From Yinghuangia aomiensis (GTDB lineage: Bacteria; Actinomycetota; Actinomycetes; Streptomycetales; Streptomycetaceae): a stretch of DNA of 64,000 nt. The stretch's first letter is position 1, and every line of letters starts with the position of its first letter. The stretch covers positions 1-64,000 of the forward strand of contig NZ_BAABHS010000039.1 in NCBI RefSeq assembly GCF_039542225.1, in the 5' to 3' direction. A program made the translations under genes and the position numbers. The notes beneath the pieces are model-generated. The model ran no database searches. It saw nothing but the letters and a program-made list of their open reading frames with translations, and was not told the origin of the DNA. Below, piece after piece: positions 18,291 through 24,913 of the stretch.

Positions 18291-18989
18291 ATGGCGGAGG
18301 TGACCGATGTGAGCGATGCCCAGGACGCCGCGGTGCGGGACGAAGCCCGCGTCGCGCCGCCGCACGGCCTCGTCGTCGAGGTCGGCGACTATGACCACCG
18401 CCGGTTCCCGCGGCGCCGCGGCGCGGTGCTCGCCAAAGCGATCAACGACGCCGTGGTGGAAGAGCTGGCCGAGCGCGGCTACGCCGGATTCACCTTCGAA
18501 GGCGTCGCCTCGCGGGCGGGAACCGGGAAGTCCACACTCTACCGGCGATGGGCCGACAAACCGGCCATCGTCATCGACGGCCTCTCCGCTTCACTGCCCG
18601 ATCTGGCCGAATACCGCTCCAGCGGCAGCCTCCGCGACGACCTGATCGCCGTGCTGTCGATGTACGGCAACAGCTGCGACGGCTCGCTCGGCGTCGCGCT
18701 GCGGGTGGTGTGCGGCGAGGCCGCGGTCTCCGCGGAACTCAAGGAACTGTGGCAGGAGCGCGCCGTCGCGCCGCGCCTGGACCTGATCCGCCGCCTGATC
18801 CGGGAGGCGATCGACCGCGGCGAGGCCCGGCCGGGCGCGCTCGCGGACGAGTGCGTGACGGCGGGGCCGGCGCTGGTCGGGACCACGTACATGCGGGAAT
18901 CGGCCGCACCGAGCCGGGAGACGATCGAGCGGATCGTGGACCACGTGATGATCCCGATGCTGGAGGCGCGGGAGCCGGTGGCGCGGTAG
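18291..18989 (+). CDS. TetR-family repressor of the adjacent efflux pump
   Basis: This 232-residue regulator has a TetR HTH at about residues 43-90 (VVEELAERGYAGFTFEGVAS, then GTGKSTLYRRWADK) and an all-helical ligand domain. A 40-residue N-terminal tail precedes the HTH. The ATG is eight bases after GGAGG (18278-18282). Its position and the inverted repeat in the shared promoter support control of the divergent efflux gene; this is inferred from layout, not shown. Confidence 0.92.
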   Translation: MAEVTDVSDAQDAAVRDEARVAPPHGLVVEVGDYDHRRFPRRRGAVLAKAINDAVVEELAERGYAGFTFEGVASRAGTGKSTLYRRWADKPAIVIDGLSASLPDLAEYRSSGSLRDDLIAVLSMYGNSCDGSLGVALRVVCGEAAVSAELKELWQERAVAPRLDLIRRLIREAIDRGEARPGALADECVTAGPALVGTTYMRESAAPSRETIERIVDHVMIPMLEAREPVAR

Positions 18990-19012
18990 GCGGCTCGCCC
19001 GAGTGAGGGTGC

Positions 19013-19039
19013 GGGCGGCCGGCGGGGTGCCGGCCGCCC
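19013..19039. terminator. Hairpin between convergent TetR and DUF305 genes
   Basis: Arms 19013-19023 and 19029-19039 pair perfectly over 11 bp around GGGGT. It lies 23 bases after the TetR stop and 8 bases beyond the DUF305 stop, so it can serve both directions. Confidence 0.8.
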
Positions 19040-19047
19040 GAGGTGGG

Positions 19048-19767
19048 TTACATGCCGTGGCCGGGCATGCCGGTCATGCCCGGCACGGAGGGCGTGGCGG
19101 ACGTGGCCGGCTGGGCGCCCGGGGCGCTGCCGAGAAGCTTCTGCATCTGCTGAACCTCCGCGGACTGCGAGGTCTTGACCGCCTCGGCGAGCTTGCGGGC
19201 GTCCGCGTTGACGCCCTTGGCCAGTTCGTCTTCCGCCATGGTGATCGCCCCGTTGTGGTGCACGATCATCATCTGCAGGAACAGGGTGTCCAGTTCGGTG
19301 CCGGCGGCGGCGCGGAACTTCCGCATGTCGGCGTCGGACATCATGCCGTCGGCGCCCGTGCCGTGGTCCATGCCGCTCATCCCGCCCGTTCCGCCCGTGC
19401 TCGGCATGGCCGCGGGCTTGCCCCAAGCCGCCAGCCAGCCCTTCATCCGGGCGATCTCCGGGGCCTGCGCGGCCTCGATGGCGGTGGCGAGCTTCTTGAC
19501 GTCGGCATTCGCCGACTTGGCGAGGACGGCCTTCGCCATGTCCACGGCCTGTTCGTGGTGGGGGATCATCATCTGCGCGAACATCACGTCGGTGTCGTTG
19601 AACCCGGCGGCGCTTTGCGGCGCGGCGGACGAGGCGGCAGGCGACGTGGGCTGGTCGCCCGTGTTCATGCCGTCGTCGCCGCCGTCGCTGCCGCAGGCGG
19701 CGAGGACGAGTGCGGCGGACAGGGCGACGGCGGACAGCGCGAGAACGCGCGGCATACGGCGCTTCAT
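19048..19767 (-). CDS. DUF305 lipoprotein, putative metal-binding
   Basis: This 239-residue secreted lipoprotein has a basic N-terminus, a hydrophobic stretch and the lipobox LAAC with Cys 25. Two DUF305 repeats follow, each with the hallmark His pair: FAQMMIPHHEQAVDMA and LFLQMMIVHHNGAITMAEDEL. Met/His-rich segments (MSGMDHG, and MTGMPGHGM at the C-terminus) suggest copper or similar metal binding, as reported for some DUF305 proteins. A DUF6153 gene lies just upstream on the same strand, a frequent partner in actinomycetes. The function is inferred. Confidence 0.85.
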   Translation of the reverse strand: MKRRMPRVLALSAVALSAALVLAACGSDGGDDGMNTGDQPTSPAASSAAPQSAAGFNDTDVMFAQMMIPHHEQAVDMAKAVLAKSANADVKKLATAIEAAQAPEIARMKGWLAAWGKPAAMPSTGGTGGMSGMDHGTGADGMMSDADMRKFRAAAGTELDTLFLQMMIVHHNGAITMAEDELAKGVNADARKLAEAVKTSQSAEVQQMQKLLGSAPGAQPATSATPSVPGMTGMPGHGM

Positions 19768-19819
19768 GGTGAGAGGTACTCCCGTGTCGAACGCCTCGGG
19801 GAGGCGCTGCGGATGGCTG

Positions 19820-19839
19820 GGCCGCGCGGTGGCGCGGCC
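19820..19839 (-). terminator. Hairpin between DUF6153 and DUF305 genes
   Basis: GGCCGCGC and GCGCGGCC pair over 8 bp around GGTG. It lies in the 117-base spacer of a probable two-gene transcript, so it could be a weak attenuator or an mRNA processing site. Confidence 0.4.
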
Positions 19840-19884
19840 GGGACCTGGTCGCGGGCAGGCCGGAGCCTGCCGACACGGGTCGGC

Positions 19885-20337
19885 CTAGATCCGCAGGATC
19901 GCGAGCTGGGAGAGGTCGGGGGGTTGCGGCGGGGGCAGGACGGAGGCCACCCGTCCCCACAGCCCGCGCACGAAGAGCGCGGTGCGCCGGGCCGCACCGC
20001 GGCGGAGCGCCAAGAGCGTCACGGCCAGCACGAACCCGGCCAGAGCGATCGCCAGGCAGACGGACGCGGGGTCCATGCCGGGGTGCCGGGCGGGGGAGTT
20101 GTGGTCGGCGGCGTTCCGGTGCTCGGCGGCTGCGGGGCCGCCCGCGGCGCAGTGGCCGTCGGGGCAGGGTGCGTCGGGCGCGTTGCGTCCGGCCACGGGG
20201 TCGGCGGACATCGCGTCGGCGGCCATCGTGGCCTCGGCGCGCGCCTCGGGCGGATGGCCGACGGTGTGCATGCCCACGGTGCCGACGGCGAGGACGACGA
20301 AGAGGAACAGGCGGACGAGCGCGGTCGCGTTGCGCAT
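19885..20337 (-). CDS. DUF6153 small membrane protein
   Basis: This 150-residue protein has an N-terminal hydrophobic segment (LVRLFLFVVLAVGTVGMHTVGH) that is a signal or first membrane helix. A His/Cys/Met-containing extracytoplasmic loop follows (CPDGHC, AEHRNAADHN), then a second helix (VCLAIALAGFVLAVTLLAL) and an Arg-rich tail. This pattern matches DUF6153 proteins found next to DUF305 genes in streptomycetes. A role in metal handling is suggested by the partner gene and the metal-ligand-rich loop, but is not established. Confidence 0.7.
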   Translation of the reverse strand: MRNATALVRLFLFVVLAVGTVGMHTVGHPPEARAEATMAADAMSADPVAGRNAPDAPCPDGHCAAGGPAAAEHRNAADHNSPARHPGMDPASVCLAIALAGFVLAVTLLALRRGAARRTALFVRGLWGRVASVLPPPQPPDLSQLAILRI

Positions 20338-20566
20338 GCGCCGTCCTTCCGCCGCCGGGGCCCTGTGGGGGAGAGCTTACCGGTTGGGGGTATCGGGTAT
20401 CGGCGGCCGTCCGCACCCTAGAGGGGAAGGTTGACCCTTACAAGTGTTTCCCGGGGTCGAGGGTGTGCGACACGTGTCACGCTGCGGGGATGCCGTGGCG
20501 TGGGACACGTCCGTTCGCAGGGTGCGGCACTTGACTGACTTGGTCAAGCATTCTTAGGGTCCGGGC
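20338..20566. promoter_or_regulatory. Divergent promoter region, DUF6153 / acyl-CoA ligase
   Basis: This is 229 bases between divergent genes. Close to DUF6153, GGGGGTAT (20386-20393) is followed by a second GGGTAT (20395-20400). They resemble half of the CsoR-like palindrome found upstream of the DUF4396 gene. Close to the ligase, a CTTGAC/GTCAAG inverted repeat is listed separately. Confidence 0.45.
20530..20548. promoter_or_regulatory. CTTGAC-N7-GTCAAG inverted repeat before acyl-CoA ligase
   Basis: Perfect 6-bp arms (20530-20535, 20543-20548) end 18 bases before the ligase ATG. The left arm contains TTGACT, a possible -35 element. The spacing to the ATG and the lack of a ribosome-binding site hint at a leaderless message. 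Nearly the same arms occur before the enoyl-CoA hydratase gene at 60714-60728. Confidence 0.5.
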
Positions 20567-22237
20567 ATGGCGACGACCTCCCGTACCCCAGAACCCGCGG
20601 CCGCGGCTCCCGCGTCCGGCTCACGCCTCGACCTCGTGGACGAGGAGGTCCTGGGCGTGACGATGCGCGTGCTGGCCGGTCGGCAGCGCTCGCTCTCCGA
20701 ATTCGTGGCGGCATCCGCGCGGTTCGGCGAGCGCGAGTACATGGTCCACGACGACGGCACGCGGTGGACGTATGCCGCCCACGCACGCGCCGTCGCCTCG
20801 GTCGCCGCCGCGCTGCGCGACAAGTACGGCGTCCGCCCCGGCGACCGTGTCGCGATCCTCGCCGCCAACCGCCCCGAATGGCTGATCACGTTCTGGGCCA
20901 CGGTCAGCCTCGGTGCGGTCGCCGTCGGCATGAACGGCTGGTGGGCGGGCGAGGAGATCCGCTACGGCCTCGCCGACTGCGAGCCGGCCGTCCTGGTCGC
21001 GGACCGCCGCCGCCTCGAACGCCTCGGCGGCACCGACCCGGGCGTCCCCGTGGTGGAGATGGAGTCCGGGTTCGCCGAACTCGTCGACCACGCCCCCGAC
21101 GCGGAAATCCCGACCGGGCCGGCGAGCGAGGACGACGCCGCGCTGATCCTCTACACGTCGGGTACCACCGGCCGCCCCAAGGGCGCCGTGCTCACCCACC
21201 GCAACGTCATCGCCATGCAGAACGTGCAGGCGCTGCTCGCCGCCCGCGCGTTCGCGCAGATGCCCGCCGGCTTCGTGCCGCCGCCCGGGCGCTGGCTGGT
21301 CAACAGCCCGTTCTTCCACGTCTCCGGCCTGCTCGCGGGCGCCGTCGCGGCGCTGGCCGACGGGCACACGATGGTGCTGTTCAGCGGACGCTTCGAGGTG
21401 CCCGCGGTGCTGTCGCTGATCGCCCGTGAGAAGTGCACGAACTGGTCCGTCGTGCCGACCGTGGGCTGGCGCGTCGTCAACCACCCGGACGTGGCGTCGT
21501 ACGACCTCACGTCGGTCACCCGGCTCGGCGGCGGCAGCGCGGCCTTCGCACCGGAACTCGTCGAGCGGCTCCAGCAGGTCTTCCCCAACGCCAAGGGCGC
21601 CATGGGCGTCGGCTACGGCCTCACCGAGAGCGGCGGCGTCGCGACCTCCGCGGGCGCGGCCCAACTCACCGCCACGCGCGGCGCGATCGGCGTCGCGGTG
21701 CCGACCGTCCAGGTGGAGATCCACGGCCCGGACGGCGAGCGGCTGCCGGACGGCGAGGAAGGCGAGATCTGGATCCGCAGCCCCCTCGTCATGCTGGAGT
21801 ACTGGCGCAACTCCGAGGCCACCGAGAAGTCCCTCACCCCGGACCGCTGGCTCCGCACCGGCGACCTCGGCCTCGCCCGCGACGGCCAGTTCTTCATGGC
21901 GACCCGCCGCTCCGACCTGATCCTGCGCGGCGGCGAGAACGTCTACCCCGCGGAGATCGAACACTGCCTCGACGCCCACCCGGACATCGCCGAGTCCGTC
22001 GTCGTCAGCGTCCCGCACCCCGAACTCGGCGAAGAGGTCAAGGCCATCGTCGTCCCCAAGTCGGGCGGCACCCTGGCCCCGGAGACCCTCACCGAGTACC
22101 TCCGCGACCGCCTCGCCTACTACAAGATCCCCACCCACTGGGAGATCCGCACCGAGCCCCTGCCCCGCACCCCCACCGGCAAGGTCATCCGCGCCGTCGC
22201 CACGGGCGCGAAGTCGGCGGACTTGGTCGAGGAGTAA
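20567..22237 (+). CDS. Acyl-CoA ligase (AMP-forming, FadD type)
   Basis: This enzyme of 556 residues activates a carboxylic acid with ATP to its CoA thioester through an acyl-adenylate. It shows the P-loop YTSGTTGRPKGAVLTH, the adenylate-binding MGVGYGLTESGG block, LRTGDLGLARDGQFF and RSDLILRGGENVYPAEIE (hinge), and ends with the catalytic Lys motif PRTPTGKVIR. The ATG at 20567 has no good Shine-Dalgarno sequence and lies very close to a candidate promoter. The gene is monocistronic and faces a toxin-antitoxin pair. The chain type cannot be decided from sequence alone. Confidence 0.93.
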   Translation: MATTSRTPEPAAAAPASGSRLDLVDEEVLGVTMRVLAGRQRSLSEFVAASARFGEREYMVHDDGTRWTYAAHARAVASVAAALRDKYGVRPGDRVAILAANRPEWLITFWATVSLGAVAVGMNGWWAGEEIRYGLADCEPAVLVADRRRLERLGGTDPGVPVVEMESGFAELVDHAPDAEIPTGPASEDDAALILYTSGTTGRPKGAVLTHRNVIAMQNVQALLAARAFAQMPAGFVPPPGRWLVNSPFFHVSGLLAGAVAALADGHTMVLFSGRFEVPAVLSLIAREKCTNWSVVPTVGWRVVNHPDVASYDLTSVTRLGGGSAAFAPELVERLQQVFPNAKGAMGVGYGLTESGGVATSAGAAQLTATRGAIGVAVPTVQVEIHGPDGERLPDGEEGEIWIRSPLVMLEYWRNSEATEKSLTPDRWLRTGDLGLARDGQFFMATRRSDLILRGGENVYPAEIEHCLDAHPDIAESVVVSVPHPELGEEVKAIVVPKSGGTLAPETLTEYLRDRLAYYKIPTHWEIRTEPLPRTPTGKVIRAVATGAKSADLVEE

Positions 22238-22250
22238 GCGAGATCCAGCC

Positions 22251-22586
22251 TCAAGCGGCGCGGTCGTCGAACGTGACGACCGCGCCGTCGGCGTTCCACC
22301 GGACATCGACGTCGACCCGCAGCGCGGCGGCGATCCGCGACAGGAGTTCGGACGTCAGCGGAAGGACGCTGCCGACCTCGATCGCCTCGAATTCGTCGGC
22401 GTCGGTGCCGAGCAGACCCGCGAGGTCCTCTTCCGACAGCCCCAGCACTTTGCGGCGGTCGTAGACGAGTTGTCCGAGGTCCATCGCCAAGCGGATCTGC
22501 TCGCGTTGGGCGGCGATCCGCGGCGCCTCGACCTCACCGCGAAGGGCGCGCTCGCGTGCGGTGCGCCAGCGCGAGTGGTTCATCAT
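22251..22586 (-). CDS. HigA-like XRE-family antitoxin
   Basis: This 111-residue protein has a helix-turn-helix of XRE type in its middle (KVLGLSEEDLAGLLGTDADEFEAIE). It lies directly downstream of a RelE/HigB-like toxin gene, and its ATG at 22586 overlaps the toxin stop as ATGA. Toxin before antitoxin is the HigBA order. The upper reading frame extends to 22637, but the ATGA overlap marks the likely start. It should neutralise the toxin and repress the shared promoter. Confidence 0.8.
   Translation of the reverse strand: MMNHSRWRTARERALRGEVEAPRIAAQREQIRLAMDLGQLVYDRRKVLGLSEEDLAGLLGTDADEFEAIEVGSVLPLTSELLSRIAAALRVDVDVRWNADGAVVTFDDRAA
22257..22286. terminator. Hairpin embedded in the antitoxin 3' end
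   Basis: Arms 22257-22268 and 22275-22286 pair over 12 bp around GAACGT. It encodes the last codons of the antitoxin and lies 20 bases after the acyl-CoA ligase stop. With only 13 bases between the two convergent genes, it is the one plausible terminator for both. Confidence 0.6.
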
Positions 22587-22930
22587 GCCTGCGGCTTGTC
22601 GTGTCGGGTGTACACGACCTGAGCAGGACCGTGCCACGCCTCACAGACCAGATCCTCGCGCATCCTGCTTTTGCGGAAGACGGTCAGCAAGACAATGCGG
22701 CGACCTGGAGCCAGCCAGTAGGTGACCCGGATAGCCGCCCCCGACAGGCTGAAGCGCAGCTCCCGCAGTCCGTCTCCCAAGCATCGCGAATGCGGTTCCC
22801 CAAGGTCTGTCGGTTGATCCGCCAAGCGGTCGACCTTCTCTTCGGCGATCAGGTAGTGAGAAACAGGCAGCCCGGAAAGCCAATTCTGGACCTCGGGTTC
22901 AAGTTCGACGGAGAAGCGGTTGGTCACCAT
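22583..22930 (-). CDS. HigB/RelE-superfamily toxin (phage Gp49-like)
   Basis: This 115-residue basic protein has the RelE-type core: helix EPEVQNWLSGL at the N-terminus, then LGDGLRELRFSLSGAAIRVTYW and the hydrophobic strand RRIVLLTVFRKSR. Members are mRNA interferases that cleave transcripts at the ribosome. The gene is first in a coupled pair with the HTH antitoxin. The ATG at 22930 has only a weak ribosome-binding sequence, and the GTG next to it is an alternative. A terminator separates it from dapD upstream, so the pair has its own promoter in a very short space. Confidence 0.82.
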   Translation of the reverse strand: MVTNRFSVELEPEVQNWLSGLPVSHYLIAEEKVDRLADQPTDLGEPHSRCLGDGLRELRFSLSGAAIRVTYWLAPGRRIVLLTVFRKSRMREDLVCEAWHGPAQVVYTRHDKPQA

Positions 22931-22998
22931 GCCACGCCAGGCAGCCGTGGCGGCGACGTGGGCCGGCTTGGCGCTGGTTCGTTCGAGTGGGTGAAACG

Positions 22999-23035
22999 CC
23001 GCAGGGCGGCTCCCTCAGGGGGAGCCGCCCTGCGG
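22999..23035 (-). terminator. Terminator of dapD
   Basis: Arms 22999-23014 and 23020-23035 pair perfectly over 16 bp around TCAGG. It is 13 bases past the dapD stop. Confidence 0.85.
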
Positions 23036-23047
23036 TGTTGGTCGGGG

Positions 23048-24037
23048 TCAGTCGTTCTTGTGGAGGTCCGCGTTGAGGCTGCCCCAGGACTCGGTGCGCC
23101 AGATGGCTTCGACGGCGCCGGTCTGGGAGTTGCGGCGGAGGAGGAGGCCGCTGCGGCCGGAGAGTTCGGCGGCCTTGACGACGGTGCCGTCCGGGAGGGT
23201 GACGCGGGTGCCGGCGGTGACGTAGAGGCCCGCCTCGACGACGCAGTCGTCGCCGAGGGAGATGCCGATGCCGGCGTTGGCGCCGAGGAGGCAGCGTTCG
23301 CCGATCGAGATGACCTGCTTGCCGCCGCCCGACAGGGTGCCCATGATCGACGAGCCGCCGCCGATGTCGCTGTGGTCGCCCACCACGACGCCCGCGCTGA
23401 TGCGGCCTTCCACCATCGACGCGCCGAGGGTGCCCGCGTTGAAGTTGCAGAAGCCCTCGTGCATGACGGTCGTGCCGGAGGCGAGGTGCGCGCCGAGGCG
23501 CACCCGCGTCGTGTCGGCGATGCGGACGCCGGACGGCACCACGTACTCGGTCATGCGCGGGAACTTGTCCACGCCCGCGACCTCGAACGACACGCGCGCC
23601 GCGCGTGCCCGCAGCCGGGCCGCGGGGACCGCGTCGACCGCGACCGGGCCCAGGTTCGTCCACGCGACGTTCGCGAGCAGGCCGAACTGGCCGTCCAGGT
23701 TCGCGCCGTGCGGGCGGACCAGGCGGTGGCTGAGCAGGTGCAGGCGCAGGTACACGTCGTGCGCGTCGACCGGCGCGTCGGCCAGCGAGCCGATGACGGT
23801 GCGCACCGCGACGACCTCGACGCCGCGCACCTCGTCGGGGCCGAGTCCGGCGGCGGTGTCCGCGCCGAGCGCGGCGACGGCCTCGTCGGCGCTCAGGCGC
23901 ACGGTCTCGGCCTTGTCGCCGCCCGCCGTCAGCTCGGGGGCGGGGTACCAGGTGTCCAGCACGGTGCCGTCGGCGGCCAGCGTCGCCAGGCCCGCCGCAA
24001 CGGCGCCGGAAGTGGGGGAAGCAGAGGTCTCGATCAC
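23048..24037 (-). CDS. dapD: Tetrahydrodipicolinate N-succinyltransferase
   Basis: This enzyme succinylates tetrahydrodipicolinate in the succinylase route to meso-diaminopimelate and lysine. At 329 residues it matches the actinobacterial form. The C-terminal half is a left-handed beta-helix with hexapeptide repeats (VRLGAHLASGTTVMHEGFCNFN region; GISLGDDCVVEAG). Conserved family words include GASMVEGRISAGVVVGDHSDIGGG. No ATG fits; the GTG at 24037 starts the normal N-terminus (IETSASPTSGAV). The gene is alone; dapE and dapC are not in the window. Confidence 0.93.
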   Translation of the reverse strand: MIETSASPTSGAVAAGLATLAADGTVLDTWYPAPELTAGGDKAETVRLSADEAVAALGADTAAGLGPDEVRGVEVVAVRTVIGSLADAPVDAHDVYLRLHLLSHRLVRPHGANLDGQFGLLANVAWTNLGPVAVDAVPAARLRARAARVSFEVAGVDKFPRMTEYVVPSGVRIADTTRVRLGAHLASGTTVMHEGFCNFNAGTLGASMVEGRISAGVVVGDHSDIGGGSSIMGTLSGGGKQVISIGERCLLGANAGIGISLGDDCVVEAGLYVTAGTRVTLPDGTVVKAAELSGRSGLLLRRNSQTGAVEAIWRTESWGSLNADLHKND

Positions 24038-24454
24038 GCGGCCTACGTTACCGGGGAGCCCGCCGCGGCCACGTCGCGGAACGCCCGCAACAGGACGCCC
24101 CAAAGAGTAGAGGGGGTCCTCCACTGCGCTGCGTCCACCCCTCCGGCACGCTGAGTAGCACGAGCGCCCGCACGCTCGGCGTCGGCGGCTCGGCTTCTGG
24201 GGGAGGTCGGGCGGCCGCGCGGGGGGTGGGTCGGTCGGCTCCGCCGGGGTGGCGGGGCCGATCGGCAGGTCCGCAAGGGCCGTGGCGCCCCGGGTCGCGC
24301 GGTGGCGCGGCGCGGTCGGCGGCTCGTGGCGGCGGCCGCCCGGGCTGCCCGCGCCGCCGCGCGGGCTTCCCGGCAGGGCAGCCCCGCGAGGCCACCGGCA
24401 CGCACGAGTCCCCCGCCCGACCGGCCGATCGACCAGACGAAGGAGCGTCCCCCG
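24038..24454. other. Divergent intergenic region, dapD / orphan gene
   Basis: This holds 417 bases with no supported gene. The left third should carry the dapD promoter. The right part is extremely G+C rich and opens several frames that lack coding bias. AAGGAG at 24440-24445 belongs to the next gene. Confidence 0.5.
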
Positions 24455-24913
24455 ATGCTCACCTCCCGCACCCCGCCGCGGCTCGGCGCCCTGCCCCGCG
24501 GAGCGGGCGCCCGGTGGGCCTCCGAGGAATCGGTGGTGCCCGGGCTCGCCGGCCACGACGGGTTCGACCTGCGCGACTTCTTCCTCGACGTGCAACTCGC
24601 CTCCGACGGCCGGTTCCGCGGCTCGCACACCACCTACATGATCGACGCGAAGCCCGACGACGACCCGTCGGACGTCACCCGGTTCCGCTACCGCCGCTCC
24701 CACGTCCTCCTCGGCTACGCCTACGGCCGTCTGGACTTCGCCCGCGGCACCGGCGTCGTCACCGTCGAGGGCTACGGCCACAGCCGACTCACCGTGCACA
24801 ACGCGGCCGGCGCCCTCGTCCTGCGGCTGCGCGACTCGGTGATCACGTACTGCCCGGTCATGTATACGCGGGCGGTTCTCCTGCGCCAGGACCCGGAGCC
24901 CCGGACTCCCTGA
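24455..24913 (+). CDS. Hypothetical protein, 152 aa
   Basis: The start is well supported: ATG at 24455 nine bases after AAGGAG. The protein is soluble and mixed in composition, with alternating hydrophobic strands (FFLDVQLASDGRF, LGYAYGRLDFARGTGVVTV, SRLTVHNAAGALVLRLRDSV) that suggest a small beta barrel or sandwich. I do not recognise a family. Its last 56 bases overlap the end of the convergent LAL regulator gene. No catalytic motif is visible. Confidence 0.65.
   Translation: MLTSRTPPRLGALPRGAGARWASEESVVPGLAGHDGFDLRDFFLDVQLASDGRFRGSHTTYMIDAKPDDDPSDVTRFRYRRSHVLLGYAYGRLDFARGTGVVTVEGYGHSRLTVHNAAGALVLRLRDSVITYCPVMYTRAVLLRQDPEPRTP

Noticed and set aside
22556..24154. A 532-codon plus-strand frame across the toxin gene and dapD
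   Set aside because: It is antisense to two well-recognised genes and passes through the dapD terminator.
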